37,719 bases of DNA from Bradyrhizobium sp. YR681 (GTDB lineage: Bacteria > Pseudomonadota > Alphaproteobacteria > Rhizobiales > Xanthobacteraceae). The notes under the pieces were generated by a model, which was given only the letters and a program-made list of their open reading frames with translations, did not search any database and had not been told where the DNA came from. The first letter of the stretch is position 1; each line of letters opens with the position of its first letter. Below, one piece after another: positions 14,587 through 23,453 of the stretch. Location: NCBI RefSeq assembly GCF_000282615.1, contig NZ_AKIY01000255.1:1-37719 (forward strand). Reading direction: 5' to 3'. Both the position numbers and the translations under genes were made by a program.

Positions 14587-15228
14587 CTACGGGCTCGTCG
14601 TCTGCGCCGCCGTCGTCGTTGTCGAAGTGACGCCCGAAATTCCCGTCACCCCGCCGCTGAAGTAATTAAGCCCGTTACCGCGAACGCTCTCAGCCGAGAA
14701 CGTGAACGTTGATCCCGTACCGTTGCCCAAAGTGGCCGCTGGGTTGGTTCCGCCCCCGACGCCTCCTGGCGAAATTCCAGCGCCAGAAGCGCTCGTCGCC
14801 AGTGTTCTGTTCTTGTCGTCGCCGGTGATTGCCGCGTAAGCGGCCTTTGCCGAAGCAGACGGGCTGTTGTTCACTCGATCCTGAATCTCTGCGGCGAAAT
14901 TAGGGTCCGTCCGCAAACAAAGCACAGATGCGGCCTGACCAAGGCCAGATCCGATCGCGCTTTGCTGATCGTCCGACGCGCCCCTAAGCAGGGCGAGAAC
15001 CGGAGACAGTGTCGAGGAATCCGAGGCCACCAGATCCCTTACGGTTTGCGCAAGATCGGCCGCGCCCAGAATCGAGCTCGGATTTGCAACAAAGTTGTTG
15101 ACGGTCGCAGCTGGCAACTTCTGATCGCCGGACAGACACGCCGCGGGCGCAACCTGGACGGAAGCCAGAGAGATCGTTCCGGCGATCACGAGACGTCCAA
15201 GCATCGAACCCATATATTCTTTAAACAC
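14587..15228 (-). CDS. exported protein upstream of exoP
   Basis: This 213-residue protein starts with GTG at 15228, behind GGGAGAAAGCT. ATG 15213 is an alternative, but lacks such a site. A signal peptide ends near APAA-CLSG. The mature part has two cysteines (AACLSG, VLCLRTD) and a helical middle with the pattern LRGASDDQQSAIGSGLGQAASVLC. A low-complexity Gly/Ser/Thr tail (GGVGGGTNPAATLGNGTGS, TSTTTTAAQTT) ends the chain. The stop codon lies within a perfect AGCCC-TAC-GGGCT hairpin (14583-14595), 44 bases before exoP. It has no recognised family. The position suggests an envelope helper of the polymer assembly system. Confidence 0.75.
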   Translation of the reverse strand: MFKEYMGSMLGRLVIAGTISLASVQVAPAACLSGDQKLPAATVNNFVANPSSILGAADLAQTVRDLVASDSSTLSPVLALLRGASDDQQSAIGSGLGQAASVLCLRTDPNFAAEIQDRVNNSPSASAKAAYAAITGDDKNRTLATSASGAGISPGGVGGGTNPAATLGNGTGSTFTFSAESVRGNGLNYFSGGVTGISGVTSTTTTAAQTTSP

Positions 15229-15299
15229 AGCTTTCTCCCACCAACCGAGGCAGTTAACGCAGCCCTCCTATAGCATGCTCCTGCAATCTAAAGGCAAAC

Positions 15300-15314
15300 C
15301 ATCCACGTTGGATG
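15300..15314. other. small dyad in the gap after the Wzy-like gene
   Basis: CATCCA-CGT-TGGATG is a perfect 6-3-6 inverted repeat in the 95 bases between the Wzy-like gene and the next gene on the same strand. It could be a weak hairpin or an operator for the exoP group. The gap is long enough for an internal promoter. Confidence 0.25.
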
Positions 15315-15323
15315 ACAGTAACT

Positions 15324-16832
15324 TTAACGGCTGCGTTCATCTAAGCCGTCCCCCAAATCCGGGCTGGCCGCACCAGGCTCGACGCGACTGGACGCAGACG
15401 GCGGCGCTAGTGCTTGAGCAAGTCCCGTGCCAACTATTGCGGCAACCATGAACGCGTATCCGGGGATCTGAAGCGAAAAATCAACCAGCGAGTGCAGCCC
15501 GGCCAGCAGCCAGGCGGCCAGTGCCACCGAAATGGGCAGAGGGTCGCGGGTCGGCCGCCGCATGATCGCCCAGATCAGTAAAAATAGGATCGCCAGATAC
15601 CATGCGAGGACTCCGCCTGCGACGAAAACGCCGGTTTCCGACGCAAGCTCCAGCAGCACATCGTGCGCCCGATTCCAGGTGCCGGAGATCGATACATCGC
15701 CTGGGCGATACGCCTGAAAAATCGCGACAAAGCTTCCCAGGCCCGTACCAAGTTCGGGGAAGTCACGCGCAATCTGCATGGTCGTCCGATAAACCGGCCA
15801 GCGCCCCTCGTCGCTGAACCCCTGGATGCTGAAGCGTTGCCCGACATTACCCCCGACAGTCAGCATGAGACCTGTCGCCACCAATGATCCAATCGCGCCC
15901 ACGGCGACCATGGCTTTCCAGTGGGCAAACTCGCGTCGGAAATACGCCAGAAACGCAACCAGCAGCGCGATCAGCGTGAGAACGGAACCGGCTCGGGATC
16001 CCGTCATGAAGACGGCGCATAGCGTGGTGACGAAAATCGCGAGAGCGAACAGGCTGCGATTCGTTGGGTGCGCGACGAGTCGCTGGAACGCACCGCGAAG
16101 GTTCAACCCGCGCCGCTCCCGCATGTCGCGCAGTTCCTCGCACCAGAAGAGAAACCACAGGACCGACGTCTGTCCGAAGAAGACCGCCGCCGTGTTCCGG
16201 TTGGTGAACGTGCCCGTGAGATTGGCCAGATGATCCGTCTTGTTCTTCCAGAACAGAATCTTGCCGGGATCGACCGCGAAGGTGACAATCCCGAGCAAGG
16301 CATAGGCGGCGCCGGCGAAAGCAACGACGCGAAGCAGCCTGAGGCCGTCACGCCGATCCGACGCGATCGAAAAAGACACAAGCAGCATGAGCACGAAGGC
16401 CAGCTCTGCACCGATCGCGATGAGCGGCACATCCCTCACGACCGATACGATGGGAGGAAAATCTTCTCCCAGCACAGCGCCCGCACGGGCCCAGATCGGG
16501 TGCACGAGCCCGCTGGAAAACCATGGTCGCACCGATATCTGCTCGTGAATAACGACCAGATAAGCGCCAAGAGACACGAAGGCCGCGAATAAAAAGACTA
16601 TCGATTTGCCGGAAAGCCGCGCCGGCACGCTGCAAATCGCGGCCAAGCCCAGCAACAGGCCCCACGCCGCGACAAAGCTCACGGCCGTCGAGCCGAGCGG
16701 AAACGGCGAAAGACATATGACGGCAGCGACGCAGGCGAACGCCGCCTGAGTGGCGACCAGACGCACGACACCACGACGCTTCCTGTGGGGATTTTTTACC
16801 GCTTGGCTGCGCTCGACTCGTTTCGGCGCCAT
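15324..16832 (-). CDS. Wzy-like O-antigen ligase/polymerase family protein
   Basis: The 502-residue product is a polytopic inner-membrane protein with about 11-13 hydrophobic segments. Landmarks are TNRNTAAVFFGQTSVLWFLFW and MTGSRAGSVLTLIALLVAFLAYF, typical of the Wzy_C/O-antigen ligase family. The C-terminal half has GTGLGSF and NRAHDVLLELASETGVFVAGGVLAWYLAI, where the conserved His and the large periplasmic loop usually lie. It probably polymerises or ligates repeat units at the periplasmic face. It starts inside the end of the PssE-like gene (37-base overlap). A second member of the family is at 26151-27476, so the two may make different linkages or act on different acceptors. Confidence 0.85.
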   Translation of the reverse strand: MAPKRVERSQAVKNPHRKRRGVVRLVATQAAFACVAAVICLSPFPLGSTAVSFVAAWGLLLGLAAICSVPARLSGKSIVFLFAAFVSLGAYLVVIHEQISVRPWFSSGLVHPIWARAGAVLGEDFPPIVSVVRDVPLIAIGAELAFVLMLLVSFSIASDRRDGLRLLRVVAFAGAAYALLGIVTFAVDPGKILFWKNKTDHLANLTGTFTNRNTAAVFFGQTSVLWFLFWCEELRDMRERRGLNLRGAFQRLVAHPTNRSLFALAIFVTTLCAVFMTGSRAGSVLTLIALLVAFLAYFRREFAHWKAMVAVGAIGSLVATGLMLTVGGNVGQRFSIQGFSDEGRWPVYRTTMQIARDFPELGTGLGSFVAIFQAYRPGDVSISGTWNRAHDVLLELASETGVFVAGGVLAWYLAILFLLIWAIMRRPTRDPLPISVALAAWLLAGLHSLVDFSLQIPGYAFMVAAIVGTGLAQALAPPSASSRVEPGAASPDLGDGLDERSR

Positions 16833-17338
16833 GGCAGTGTCCAGACCCTAGAGCTCGGCCTCTCTTCTTCGATGAAAGCGCGAAGCCGCGATACGAATTC
16901 CTCCGGCGCCTTCCGGGAAACGCCCTGGGATGCAACCATATCGCTGAGATGGTTCAACCGGTCGAGGAGTTGGGCTTCGTCCCTCACCACGTAGAGACCT
17001 GGTGTATTCTCGAAACGCGCAGCGGTTGCAGACTGATGCTCGTTCCTGTGCTCGCCGCGCGTGTGGTCACGCGGCATGATGATGATCGGCTTCCTGAACT
17101 CAAGGGCCGTCAAAATCGAGCCCATGCCGGCATGGGCGACGATCAGCTCAGCCTCGGCCTGGAGCTTGCGAAACTTGTCCGGGCTCATCATGTCGAAGCA
17201 CTTGAGCGCCCGAGGCGTGTAGCCCGACGGTCCGGTCTGCGCCATGACGTCGGTTCTTCCGTTCTCGACCGCCCACATATCCACGGTACTGATCAGGCGA
17301 TCGAAAGGAAATTGGGTGCCGACAGAAACCAGAATCAC
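16796..17338 (-). CDS. pssE: PssE/Alg13-like glycosyltransferase catalytic subunit
   Basis: This 180-residue protein is the C-terminal GT-B half of a split glycosyltransferase (family 28 type). It begins VILVSVGTQFPFDRL, and contains AELIVAHAGMGSILTALEFRKPIIIMPRDHTRGEHRNEHQ-type nucleotide-sugar binding motifs. I chose GTG 17338 because it overlaps the stop of the PssD-like gene as GTGA and gives the standard N-terminus. A frame upstream to 17404 reads into the neighbour. It works as a complex with the membrane-bound PssD-like subunit to add one sugar, a glucuronosyl residue in characterised rhizobial cases; here the sugar is unknown. Confidence 0.87.
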   Translation of the reverse strand: MILVSVGTQFPFDRLISTVDMWAVENGRTDVMAQTGPSGYTPRALKCFDMMSPDKFRKLQAEAELIVAHAGMGSILTALEFRKPIIIMPRDHTRGEHRNEHQSATAARFENTPGLYVVRDEAQLLDRLNHLSDMVASQGVSRKAPEEFVSRLRAFIEEERPSSRVWTLPWRRNESSAAKR

Positions 17339-17790
17339 AGTACCGCCCCGAAGGAAGAAAGGTTGGGGTATTTTTCCACGAGATGAGGCCATTGCGTAAG
17401 CCACAGATCTGCATAGCGTCTGGCGAGCTTTCCCGATAGCGACATACGTTCCGAATTCGCAAGGCTGTCGATCCAGACGGTTCGCGCCCCTAGCACTTTG
17501 CCCACCTGAATTGCAACCAATCCGGGCGCTGCGCCCGTCGTCACGATCACGTCGGGACGAAATTTTGCAATTATCCAGATCATCTGGGCAAACAGCACCG
17601 CAAAGCTCGCAGGATGGCTCCGCGAGGCGTCTGTCACGACGGCCACAGGGGTCGCACCGGACGGAGCCTCGGCTCCTTCCATTGTGGTCACATACAAGGC
17701 CTTGTGTCCCTCGAAGGCGGGACTAAGGCGCGACAGCTGGACCCAATGTCCACCACCGGACGCGACCAGCATCAGTCGTTTTACGGCCAT
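17335..17790 (-). CDS. pssD: PssD/Alg14-like membrane subunit of split glycosyltransferase
   Basis: The 151-residue product starts at ATG 17790 after GGGGAAAACGG, and reads MAVKRLMLVASGGGHWVQLSRL. That opening is the classic Alg14/PssD start (SGGGHxxQ). FAVLFAQMIWIIAKFRPDVIVTTGAAPG supplies the membrane-associated helix and the glycine loop. It anchors and activates the PssE-like subunit at the inner membrane. It overlaps the upstream WecG-type gene by 10 bases and the PssE-like gene by four. An upstream extension to 17880 is not needed. Confidence 0.88.
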   Translation of the reverse strand: MAVKRLMLVASGGGHWVQLSRLSPAFEGHKALYVTTMEGAEAPSGATPVAVVTDASRSHPASFAVLFAQMIWIIAKFRPDVIVTTGAAPGLVAIQVGKVLGARTVWIDSLANSERMSLSGKLARRYADLWLTQWPHLVEKYPNLSSFGAVL

Positions 17791-18605
17791 ATCCGTTTTC
17801 CCCACCGGGTTGCCCTGCCGAGCGCTTCTCCGGTCACACGAGCGATAAACACAGGTATCCCTAGCAAGTACCGACGCCACAGACGAAGGGGCTCGTAGAG
17901 TAACCTAAACAACCATTCCAGGCTGAGTGCCCGCACCAGGGCCGGCGCGCGAGGAACCTCCCCCGAGACGAAGTCGAACAGTCCGCCAACGGCGAACGCG
18001 CGCGGGCATGCATAAGGAATGTGCTTGGCAATCCAGAGTTCCTGCCTTGGATTTCCAAGTCCTACCAGCACAAGATCAGGGTTTGATGATTTGATCCGTT
18101 CGACGATCTCGTCTTCCTCGGCTGGTTCATAATAGCCATCCTGACACCCGACGATCGTGTGCCGAGGCCACATGGCTGCGATGACCTCCGACGCCCGTTG
18201 GACGGAGGACGGCCTAGACCCCACGAGAAATATCCGCAACCGGTGCGTCGTCATAGAAAGAACCGCCGGAATCAGATCCGTTCCATTCATGTTCGCCGGG
18301 AAAACCGCCCCTTTGAGGATCGCGCTAGCAAGATTCAATCCAACTCCGTCATTGAGGACGGTGAACTCCCTCAGGATCTGGAGAACGAACGGATCGGAGC
18401 GCGTGAAGTTGAACAGATTGGCGTTCAGGAACGCGACCTTCATTGGCTGTTCAGCCGCCATCGACGCGTCGAATCGCGCCACGAACTCTCCAACGTCCGA
18501 GGAAAGCACGCTGACGCCGCCAATGTCGACCAACTGTCCTACACGGTGGGGCATCAAATGGTTTCGCAAACTATCATAAACAGAAACAAGTCCATCCGGT
18601 GTCAA
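17781..18605 (-). CDS. WecG/TagA/CpsF-family glycosyltransferase
   Basis: This 274-residue enzyme transfers a sugar from a UDP-donor to a lipid-linked acceptor at the inner membrane. Family landmarks are FLNANLFNF, LNDGVGLNLAS (with the likely catalytic Asp), NMNGTDLIP, VGLGNPRQELWI and AVGGLFDFVSGEVPRAP, with the usual C-terminal membrane-binding SLEWLFRLLYEPLRLWRRYL. The start is TTG 18605, overlapping the previous stop as TTGA. ATG 18554 would shorten the protein by 17 residues without losing a motif. The donor is unknown (ManNAc- or GlcA-type in characterised relatives). Confidence 0.9.
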   Translation of the reverse strand: MTPDGLVSVYDSLRNHLMPHRVGQLVDIGGVSVLSSDVGEFVARFDASMAAEQPMKVAFLNANLFNFTRSDPFVLQILREFTVLNDGVGLNLASAILKGAVFPANMNGTDLIPAVLSMTTHRLRIFLVGSRPSSVQRASEVIAAMWPRHTIVGCQDGYYEPAEEDEIVERIKSSNPDLVLVGLGNPRQELWIAKHIPYACPRAFAVGGLFDFVSGEVPRAPALVRALSLEWLFRLLYEPLRLWRRYLLGIPVFIARVTGEALGRATRWGKRIWP

Positions 18606-19648
18606 TCTTGTTCGATACAGTTTTCGAGCAAGCGGACGCAGGTGCCCCAGTCATAGTCATCCAAGACTTTGTTTCTGGCTGTGTCGGCCTCGCCCCTCGC
18701 GACTTCCAAGTCGCCTTGGCAAAGAATGTCAACAGCTGCCTGAACGGCGTTGTTCGCAGAGACGACCCGCCCACAGTAATCTTGCGTCATCTTCCGCGCG
18801 CCGGGCAAATCTATGCAAACCGGATAGGCGCCCGCCGCGAGCGCCTCGAGAACGATCAAAGGGAATGAATCCAATATCGAAAGGTGAATCAGAAAATCCG
18901 CAGCCGCGAGCCTTTTCATCAGCTCTTCTTCTTCCATTGCCGGAAAAAGCGTAACATTCTCCTTGATGCCATGTTCGGCGATCCGCTCGTTCAGCGCCAT
19001 CCGCGTCTGGTCATCGCAGCCTCCGATGACTTCCGCAGTGAAGGCCAGGTTACGCTGCTTCAGCCTGGCGCAGACCTCGAGGAACAGAAAGCTGCCCTTT
19101 TCGTGCGAGAGCCGGCCGGCATGGATCAGCTTGAGACCCTGGCGGCCTGCCCTTTTCTCGACGACGAGCTGTCGTGTGCCAATCGAACGTGGCAGAAAAG
19201 TGTGAATGCGGCATCGGGGCACGCCGGCAGGCAACGCCAGCTCCTGAAGCTGGGTCTCGGACAAATATGCAAACCTGCTCGACAAGCCGAGCAGCGCGCG
19301 GCTCAACGCGCGAAGCATGGCGATCCGCGTAGATTTCCAATTGGCCCCGAGATGTGGCGTTACCACAACCTTGAACCCCATCGCTCTCGCCGCGACCAGA
19401 AAAGCCAAATCCGCCAGGTTCACATATTGGAGCCACACGGCGTTCCAGCCTTCATGACGCCGCCGCCAGAAGGTGCGAAGTGATTGCCAGGCCCGGACGG
19501 AAGTTGCGGGCCTCAGATAGGCCGTATTTACCGGCAGCCAGTCGACCTGGAGCCGCGCGTCCAAATTCATTGCATCATGGGCACGACTGCAAAATGCCTC
19601 AACACCGCCTGGGCGCGCAGGACTGCCTCCAAGGATAAGAACCTTCAT
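18602..19648 (-). CDS. GT4-family glycosyltransferase with altered EX7E motif
   Basis: The 348-residue product is a GT-B fold retaining glycosyltransferase. It starts at ATG 19648 (MKVLILGGSPARPGGVEAF); a longer frame to 19810 lacks support. The acceptor half has VVVTPHLGANW. The donor half has LKLIHAGRLSHEKGSFLFLEVC, VIGGCDDQ and ADFLIHLSILDSFPLIVLEALAAGAYPV. In that last stretch the first Glu of the EX7E motif is Asp (D-S-F-P-L-I-V-L-E). It heads the minus-strand group that runs to wzc, and its own stop overlaps the next gene. Confidence 0.88.
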   Translation of the reverse strand: MKVLILGGSPARPGGVEAFCSRAHDAMNLDARLQVDWLPVNTAYLRPATSVRAWQSLRTFWRRRHEGWNAVWLQYVNLADLAFLVAARAMGFKVVVTPHLGANWKSTRIAMLRALSRALLGLSSRFAYLSETQLQELALPAGVPRCRIHTFLPRSIGTRQLVVEKRAGRQGLKLIHAGRLSHEKGSFLFLEVCARLKQRNLAFTAEVIGGCDDQTRMALNERIAEHGIKENVTLFPAMEEEELMKRLAAADFLIHLSILDSFPLIVLEALAAGAYPVCIDLPGARKMTQDYCGRVVSANNAVQAAVDILCQGDLEVARGEADTARNKVLDDYDWGTCVRLLENCIEQD

Positions 19649-19970
19649 CAACAAAGAACTCTCGAACAATATTCGGCCGCTGACGGTTTGCACGTATATG
19701 ACACCTTGGCCAGCCGGTTTAATCCAAAACCCGGCAATCAAGACCGAAGCTGACGGGAACAGCCCGCTACGATCCTTCCGACGATGCCATTCCCATGCCA
19801 TCGTGGGCAAAAGCCGGGCGGAAACGGGGCCGAGAGTCTCTTTTTCTTTTCAGCGGACCATGGTACGGATCAAGCCACTCAAATTCTTCAAGAATATGTG
19901 TGCCGCGGACTCGTAACGGCTTTTGCAGGTGATCTGACGAGGCTCCGACACCTAGCCGGCAGTTTGCAAA
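19649..19970. promoter_or_regulatory. divergent promoter region between the two gene groups
   Basis: These 322 bases must drive both the minus-strand group (starting 19648) and the plus-strand group (starting 19971). Visible structure includes ATTCTT-C-AAGAAT (19883-19895), a perfect 6-1-6 inverted repeat about 75 bases before the plus-strand start. There are two ATGCCAT direct repeats near 19785-19802 and a pyrimidine run (TCTCTTTTTCTTTT, about 19837-19850). No reading frame here looks like a gene. I could not fix -35/-10 boxes with confidence. Confidence 0.4.
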
Positions 19971-21110
19971 ATGAGCGCCCAGTCGATCGTTTTTCTCCTC
20001 TCTCACTCTTCTGCAGGAGGCGTTCAGGAAATCTGGGCCAATCTGGCTGAAGGTTTCCGCGTCCGCGGCTTCGACGTGCGGTTGATGGCGCTCTACCCGT
20101 ATCGCGCGCAAGTCCGTGAGACTTCTCCTCATTTGCCCTGGCAATATGTCATCTCCCGCCGGCCGACGGCGATTGGCGCGCAGATCAAGATGCTGATGTC
20201 GCTGGTAAGGCTGCTGCGCAAGAATGCGCCCGACATGATTTTCACGGCAATGCCGGCAGCCAATGTGCTTGCTCCGATCGCGGCACGGCTCGCGGGCGCA
20301 TCGACGCGCATCGTCATCTCGCATCATTCTCCCGTGGGCACCCACAGCCGGATTCTGAACAAAATCGACGGCTGGGTCGGATCGTGGCCGAACGTGCAGA
20401 CGGTCGTGACGGTCTCGGACGCGGTCGGAGAATCGCTGAACGGCAAGCCGAACGCCTATGTCGCCAAGCGGCGAACCATTCACAACGCGCTCCCGCCGGA
20501 GATCGAGACGTTGCTCACAACGCTTTCCGCCGTGCGCGAGCGCAAGACGACGCGCGCGCGGCGCGTCGTGGCAACGGGGCGCCTGTTCCCACAAAAGAAT
20601 TATCCCGTTCTGGTGCGCGCAGCCGTGCACATGCCGGACGTCAAGATCGTCATTGTCGGCACCGGCCCCGAGGAGGCCATGCTGAAGACGCTCGCTGACG
20701 AACTCGGCGTGACGGACCGCATCGAATTTGCCGGGCATCGCTCCCGGAAGGAAGCGCTCGAGCTGCTCTCGGAAGGCGATGTCTTCGTGCAGCCGAGCTG
20801 GTTTGAAGGACACAGCCTCGGCTTGATCGAGGCTGCGAAGCTGCAATTGCCACTGGTTGTTTCCAACGTTCCCGTTCAGATCGAGGGCATTACCGCCGCC
20901 GACGGGACGGCATGCGGCATCGCCGTCGATCCCAGCGACGACAAGGCGCTCGCCCGCGAGATCCTGCGGCTACTCGACGACCCGGCTCATTACGTGACGT
21001 GGACTGATCGCGCGCGCCACCTGGCAGACGCGATTACTTATGAAGGCATGATTTTAAAGTACGAGGAGTTAGTACATGACGATAGCAGTCAGGGGAGTGA
21101 GACCGGCTGA
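19971..21110 (+). CDS. GT4-family glycosyltransferase
   Basis: This 379-residue enzyme has the N-terminal FLLSHSSAGGVQEIWANLAEGF acceptor motif and ISHHSPVGTHS. The donor domain holds VVATGRLFPQKNYPVLVRA, IVGTGPEEAML, FAGHRSRKEALELL and PSWFEGHSLGLIEAAKLQLPLV, which contains a complete EX7E pair. It should add one sugar to the lipid-linked repeat unit at the cytoplasmic face of the inner membrane. The start at ATG 19971 has no strong ribosome-binding site. It is the first gene of the plus-strand group and overlaps the next by 35 bases. Confidence 0.9.
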   Translation: MSAQSIVFLLSHSSAGGVQEIWANLAEGFRVRGFDVRLMALYPYRAQVRETSPHLPWQYVISRRPTAIGAQIKMLMSLVRLLRKNAPDMIFTAMPAANVLAPIAARLAGASTRIVISHHSPVGTHSRILNKIDGWVGSWPNVQTVVTVSDAVGESLNGKPNAYVAKRRTIHNALPPEIETLLTTLSAVRERKTTRARRVVATGRLFPQKNYPVLVRAAVHMPDVKIVIVGTGPEEAMLKTLADELGVTDRIEFAGHRSRKEALELLSEGDVFVQPSWFEGHSLGLIEAAKLQLPLVVSNVPVQIEGITAADGTACGIAVDPSDDKALAREILRLLDDPAHYVTWTDRARHLADAITYEGMILKYEELVHDDSSQGSETG

Positions 21111-22320
21111 CGCCACCGCGTCCAAGCCCAGAACGACAATTCTTACGGTCCAAGTCATGCGCGGCCTCGCCGCGGTAGCAGTTGCGATATTTCACGCACA
21201 CGTCATCCTAGCAAGACCCGAATACGGCGGCTTCACGATCCTGCCGAGCATCGCCACAAAGGGCTGGCTCGGTGTGAATTTTTTCTTCGTGCTCAGCGGC
21301 TTCATCATCATGTTTGCGCACGCAAACGACGTGGGCCGGCCGGATCGCATAGCCAATTACGTCTGGAAGAGATTTTCCCGGGTCTATCCGGTTTACTGGA
21401 TATTCCTGATCTTCTTCCTCGCTGCCGCGTATCGCGGGATAGGCCACCCCAACTTCTCGTGGGATAATGCCAATATTTTGACAGCGTTTGCGCTCGTCAA
21501 ACTTTGCGATCAATTCAGCCTTCCGCTTCAGGTCGCATGGACGCTGTTCTACGAGGTGACATTCTACGCGGTCTTCATTGTGTTGCTGGTGAATCGCACA
21601 ATCGGAATCGCCGTGCTGTCGGCATGGATGCTATGCGTCACCTTCAGCAGCCTTGTCCTCGGAAACGTCGAGTGGGGGCTTCTGAATATCTGGAATGCCT
21701 ATTTTGTGGTCGGCATGCTCGTTTATCTGCTTTATCGGAGAATGGACGGGCGCTGGGCGGTACCGCTGCTGGTCATGGGCTCGCTGTTGCTGCTTGTGAT
21801 GCTTCGCGGCTATATCGGGGAGATGGAGTACGCACAGACACATCCGCGGATGATGATCTCGATTGCACTGCCGTTCGCGATGATCCTTCTGGGGTGCGTC
21901 CTGGCGGAACGGCGCTATGGCTGGAAGCCACCGCGCGTGCTGCTAAACCTCGGAGACGCGACCTATGCCATCTATTTGGTACATTCTCCCGCTATCACGA
22001 TGATTGCTTTGCTGAACTACAAATTTGCAGCAGGAGTGATGCCGCCGATGGCTCTTTTTGCCGTCACATGCGTAGGTTCCGTCGCCGCAGGCGTTCTGGC
22101 GCACATCTTTGTGGAACGTCCAGTTCTTGGGCTCCTGAAGAGCCTCGAGACGCGCGGCGTCGGCACGAAGGTTGCAGCGATGGGCAAATGGCTGGGCGGA
22201 ACGGTGGTTCAGTCCGCTCGAGGCCTCGCGCAGAGCCGTTACATTCCGGCGCGCGGGCATCATCATGCCGGGCTTGGAACTTCCGGCATATCCCGTGCCG
22301 ACTTGATCAAGCCGGCGTGA
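21076..22320 (+). CDS. membrane acyltransferase 3 family (OafA/ExoZ type)
   Basis: The 414-residue product is an integral membrane O-acyltransferase with about ten hydrophobic segments. It probably moves an acetyl or similar acyl group onto a sugar of the repeat unit. Landmarks are VMRGLAAVAVAIFHAHVILA (with the active-site His region), GWLGVNFFFVLSGFIIMF, YVWKRFSRVYPVYWIF and YAIYLVHSPAITM. It ends in a 60-residue basic tail. The next gene is a close relative with the same landmarks in the same order, so the two arose by duplication. Confidence 0.9.
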   Translation: MTIAVRGVRPADATASKPRTTILTVQVMRGLAAVAVAIFHAHVILARPEYGGFTILPSIATKGWLGVNFFFVLSGFIIMFAHANDVGRPDRIANYVWKRFSRVYPVYWIFLIFFLAAAYRGIGHPNFSWDNANILTAFALVKLCDQFSLPLQVAWTLFYEVTFYAVFIVLLVNRTIGIAVLSAWMLCVTFSSLVLGNVEWGLLNIWNAYFVVGMLVYLLYRRMDGRWAVPLLVMGSLLLLVMLRGYIGEMEYAQTHPRMMISIALPFAMILLGCVLAERRYGWKPPRVLLNLGDATYAIYLVHSPAITMIALLNYKFAAGVMPPMALFAVTCVGSVAAGVLAHIFVERPVLGLLKSLETRGVGTKVAAMGKWLGGTVVQSARGLAQSRYIPARGHHHAGLGTSGISRADLIKPA

Positions 22321-22330
22321 TAGGAGTGGA

Positions 22331-23449
22331 ATGTTGACGCCAGAAGAGTCCGCCGGACGTGACAGACCGTCTCATCCGGCAAAGAAGGCACTCCAGTCCG
22401 TGCAAGTCATGCGCGGGCTGGCAGCCGTTGCCGTCGCCATTTACCACACCCACCTGATCCTGGCGCAGCCCGAATATGGCGGCGTCAGCCTGTTCGGTGC
22501 TGTGGCTTCGAAGGGATGGCTCGGCGTCAATTTCTTCTTCGTTCTGAGCGGCTTCATCATCATGTTTGCTCACGTAAAGGATGTGGGCAAACCCGCCAGA
22601 CTTGGAAACTATCTCTGGAAAAGATTTGTACGGGTATATCCGGTTTACTGGATTTTCCTGACCCTCTTCCTGATCGCCGCCTACCGCGGCATCGGACACC
22701 CCAACTTCTCGTGGAACACGGAAAACCTGCTTTCCGCCTATGCTCTCGTCAAGCTCGCCGAGCCGCTGAGCCTGCCGCTGCAAGTGGCATGGACGCTGTT
22801 CTATGAAATGGCGTTCTATGCCGTTTTCTGCACGCTGATCCTGAACAGGCTGCTGGGCACCGTGGTGCTCGTCGCCTGGGCCGTGTCGATTCTGGTCAAC
22901 AGCCTCGTTCTCGGACACGAGCCGGGATTGCTCCAGATGTGGAACGACATGTGGTGCGCCTATTTTCTGATCGGCGTCTGCACGTATTTCGCTTTCACGG
23001 TCATCGACCAGCGGTGGGGCGTTCCGCTGCTGGCCCTGGGTCTGGTCCTCCTGGTCGTGACAGCTTCGACCCTTGCGGGCGGCCGGATCGGCGTCACCCA
23101 GAAGGATCCGCTTGTTCTGCTGACGCTCGCGGTGCCCTTCGCCTTGATCCTGCTGGGCGGCGCCTTGGGCGAACGGCAGCATGACTGGAGCTTTTCGCCG
23201 ATCTTGCGCAAGATCGGCGACGCGACTTATTCGATCTATCTGGTGCATTCACCCGTCATTACGGTTGTAGCGCTGCTCAATGCTCGCCTTGCGTCACATT
23301 GGATCCCCCCGATTCCCCTTTTCCTGTCGACCGCAATCATCGCAGTTGTCGCCGGCGTGCTCGCCCACATTTTTGTCGAGAAGCCGGTGCTTCGTGCCCT
23401 GCGGGACCTTCGCGCTGGCCGTCGCGCCGTGAGCCAGGCCGCTGAGTAG
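22331..23449 (+). CDS. membrane acyltransferase 3 family, tandem relative
   Basis: This 372-residue protein begins at ATG 22331, behind AGGAG. It matches its upstream neighbour almost position for position over the first 180 residues: VMRGLAAVAVAIYHTHLILAQPEYGG, GWLGVNFFFVLSGFIIMF, WKRFVRVYPVYWIFL, AYRGIGHPNFSW and YSIYLVHSPVITV. It lacks the basic tail of the first copy. The two enzymes may modify different hydroxyls or use different acyl donors (inference). Only 10 bases separate it from the previous stop. Confidence 0.9.
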   Translation: MLTPEESAGRDRPSHPAKKALQSVQVMRGLAAVAVAIYHTHLILAQPEYGGVSLFGAVASKGWLGVNFFFVLSGFIIMFAHVKDVGKPARLGNYLWKRFVRVYPVYWIFLTLFLIAAYRGIGHPNFSWNTENLLSAYALVKLAEPLSLPLQVAWTLFYEMAFYAVFCTLILNRLLGTVVLVAWAVSILVNSLVLGHEPGLLQMWNDMWCAYFLIGVCTYFAFTVIDQRWGVPLLALGLVLLVVTASTLAGGRIGVTQKDPLVLLTLAVPFALILLGGALGERQHDWSFSPILRKIGDATYSIYLVHSPVITVVALLNARLASHWIPPIPLFLSTAIIAVVAGVLAHIFVEKPVLRALRDLRAGRRAVSQAAE

Positions 23450-23453
23450 GATC

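Noticed and set aside
14587..15228. Exported protein before exoP considered as a Wza-type export channel
   Set aside because: It is too short and lacks the polysaccharide export and SLBB motifs; the Gly/Ser/Thr-rich tail does not fit.
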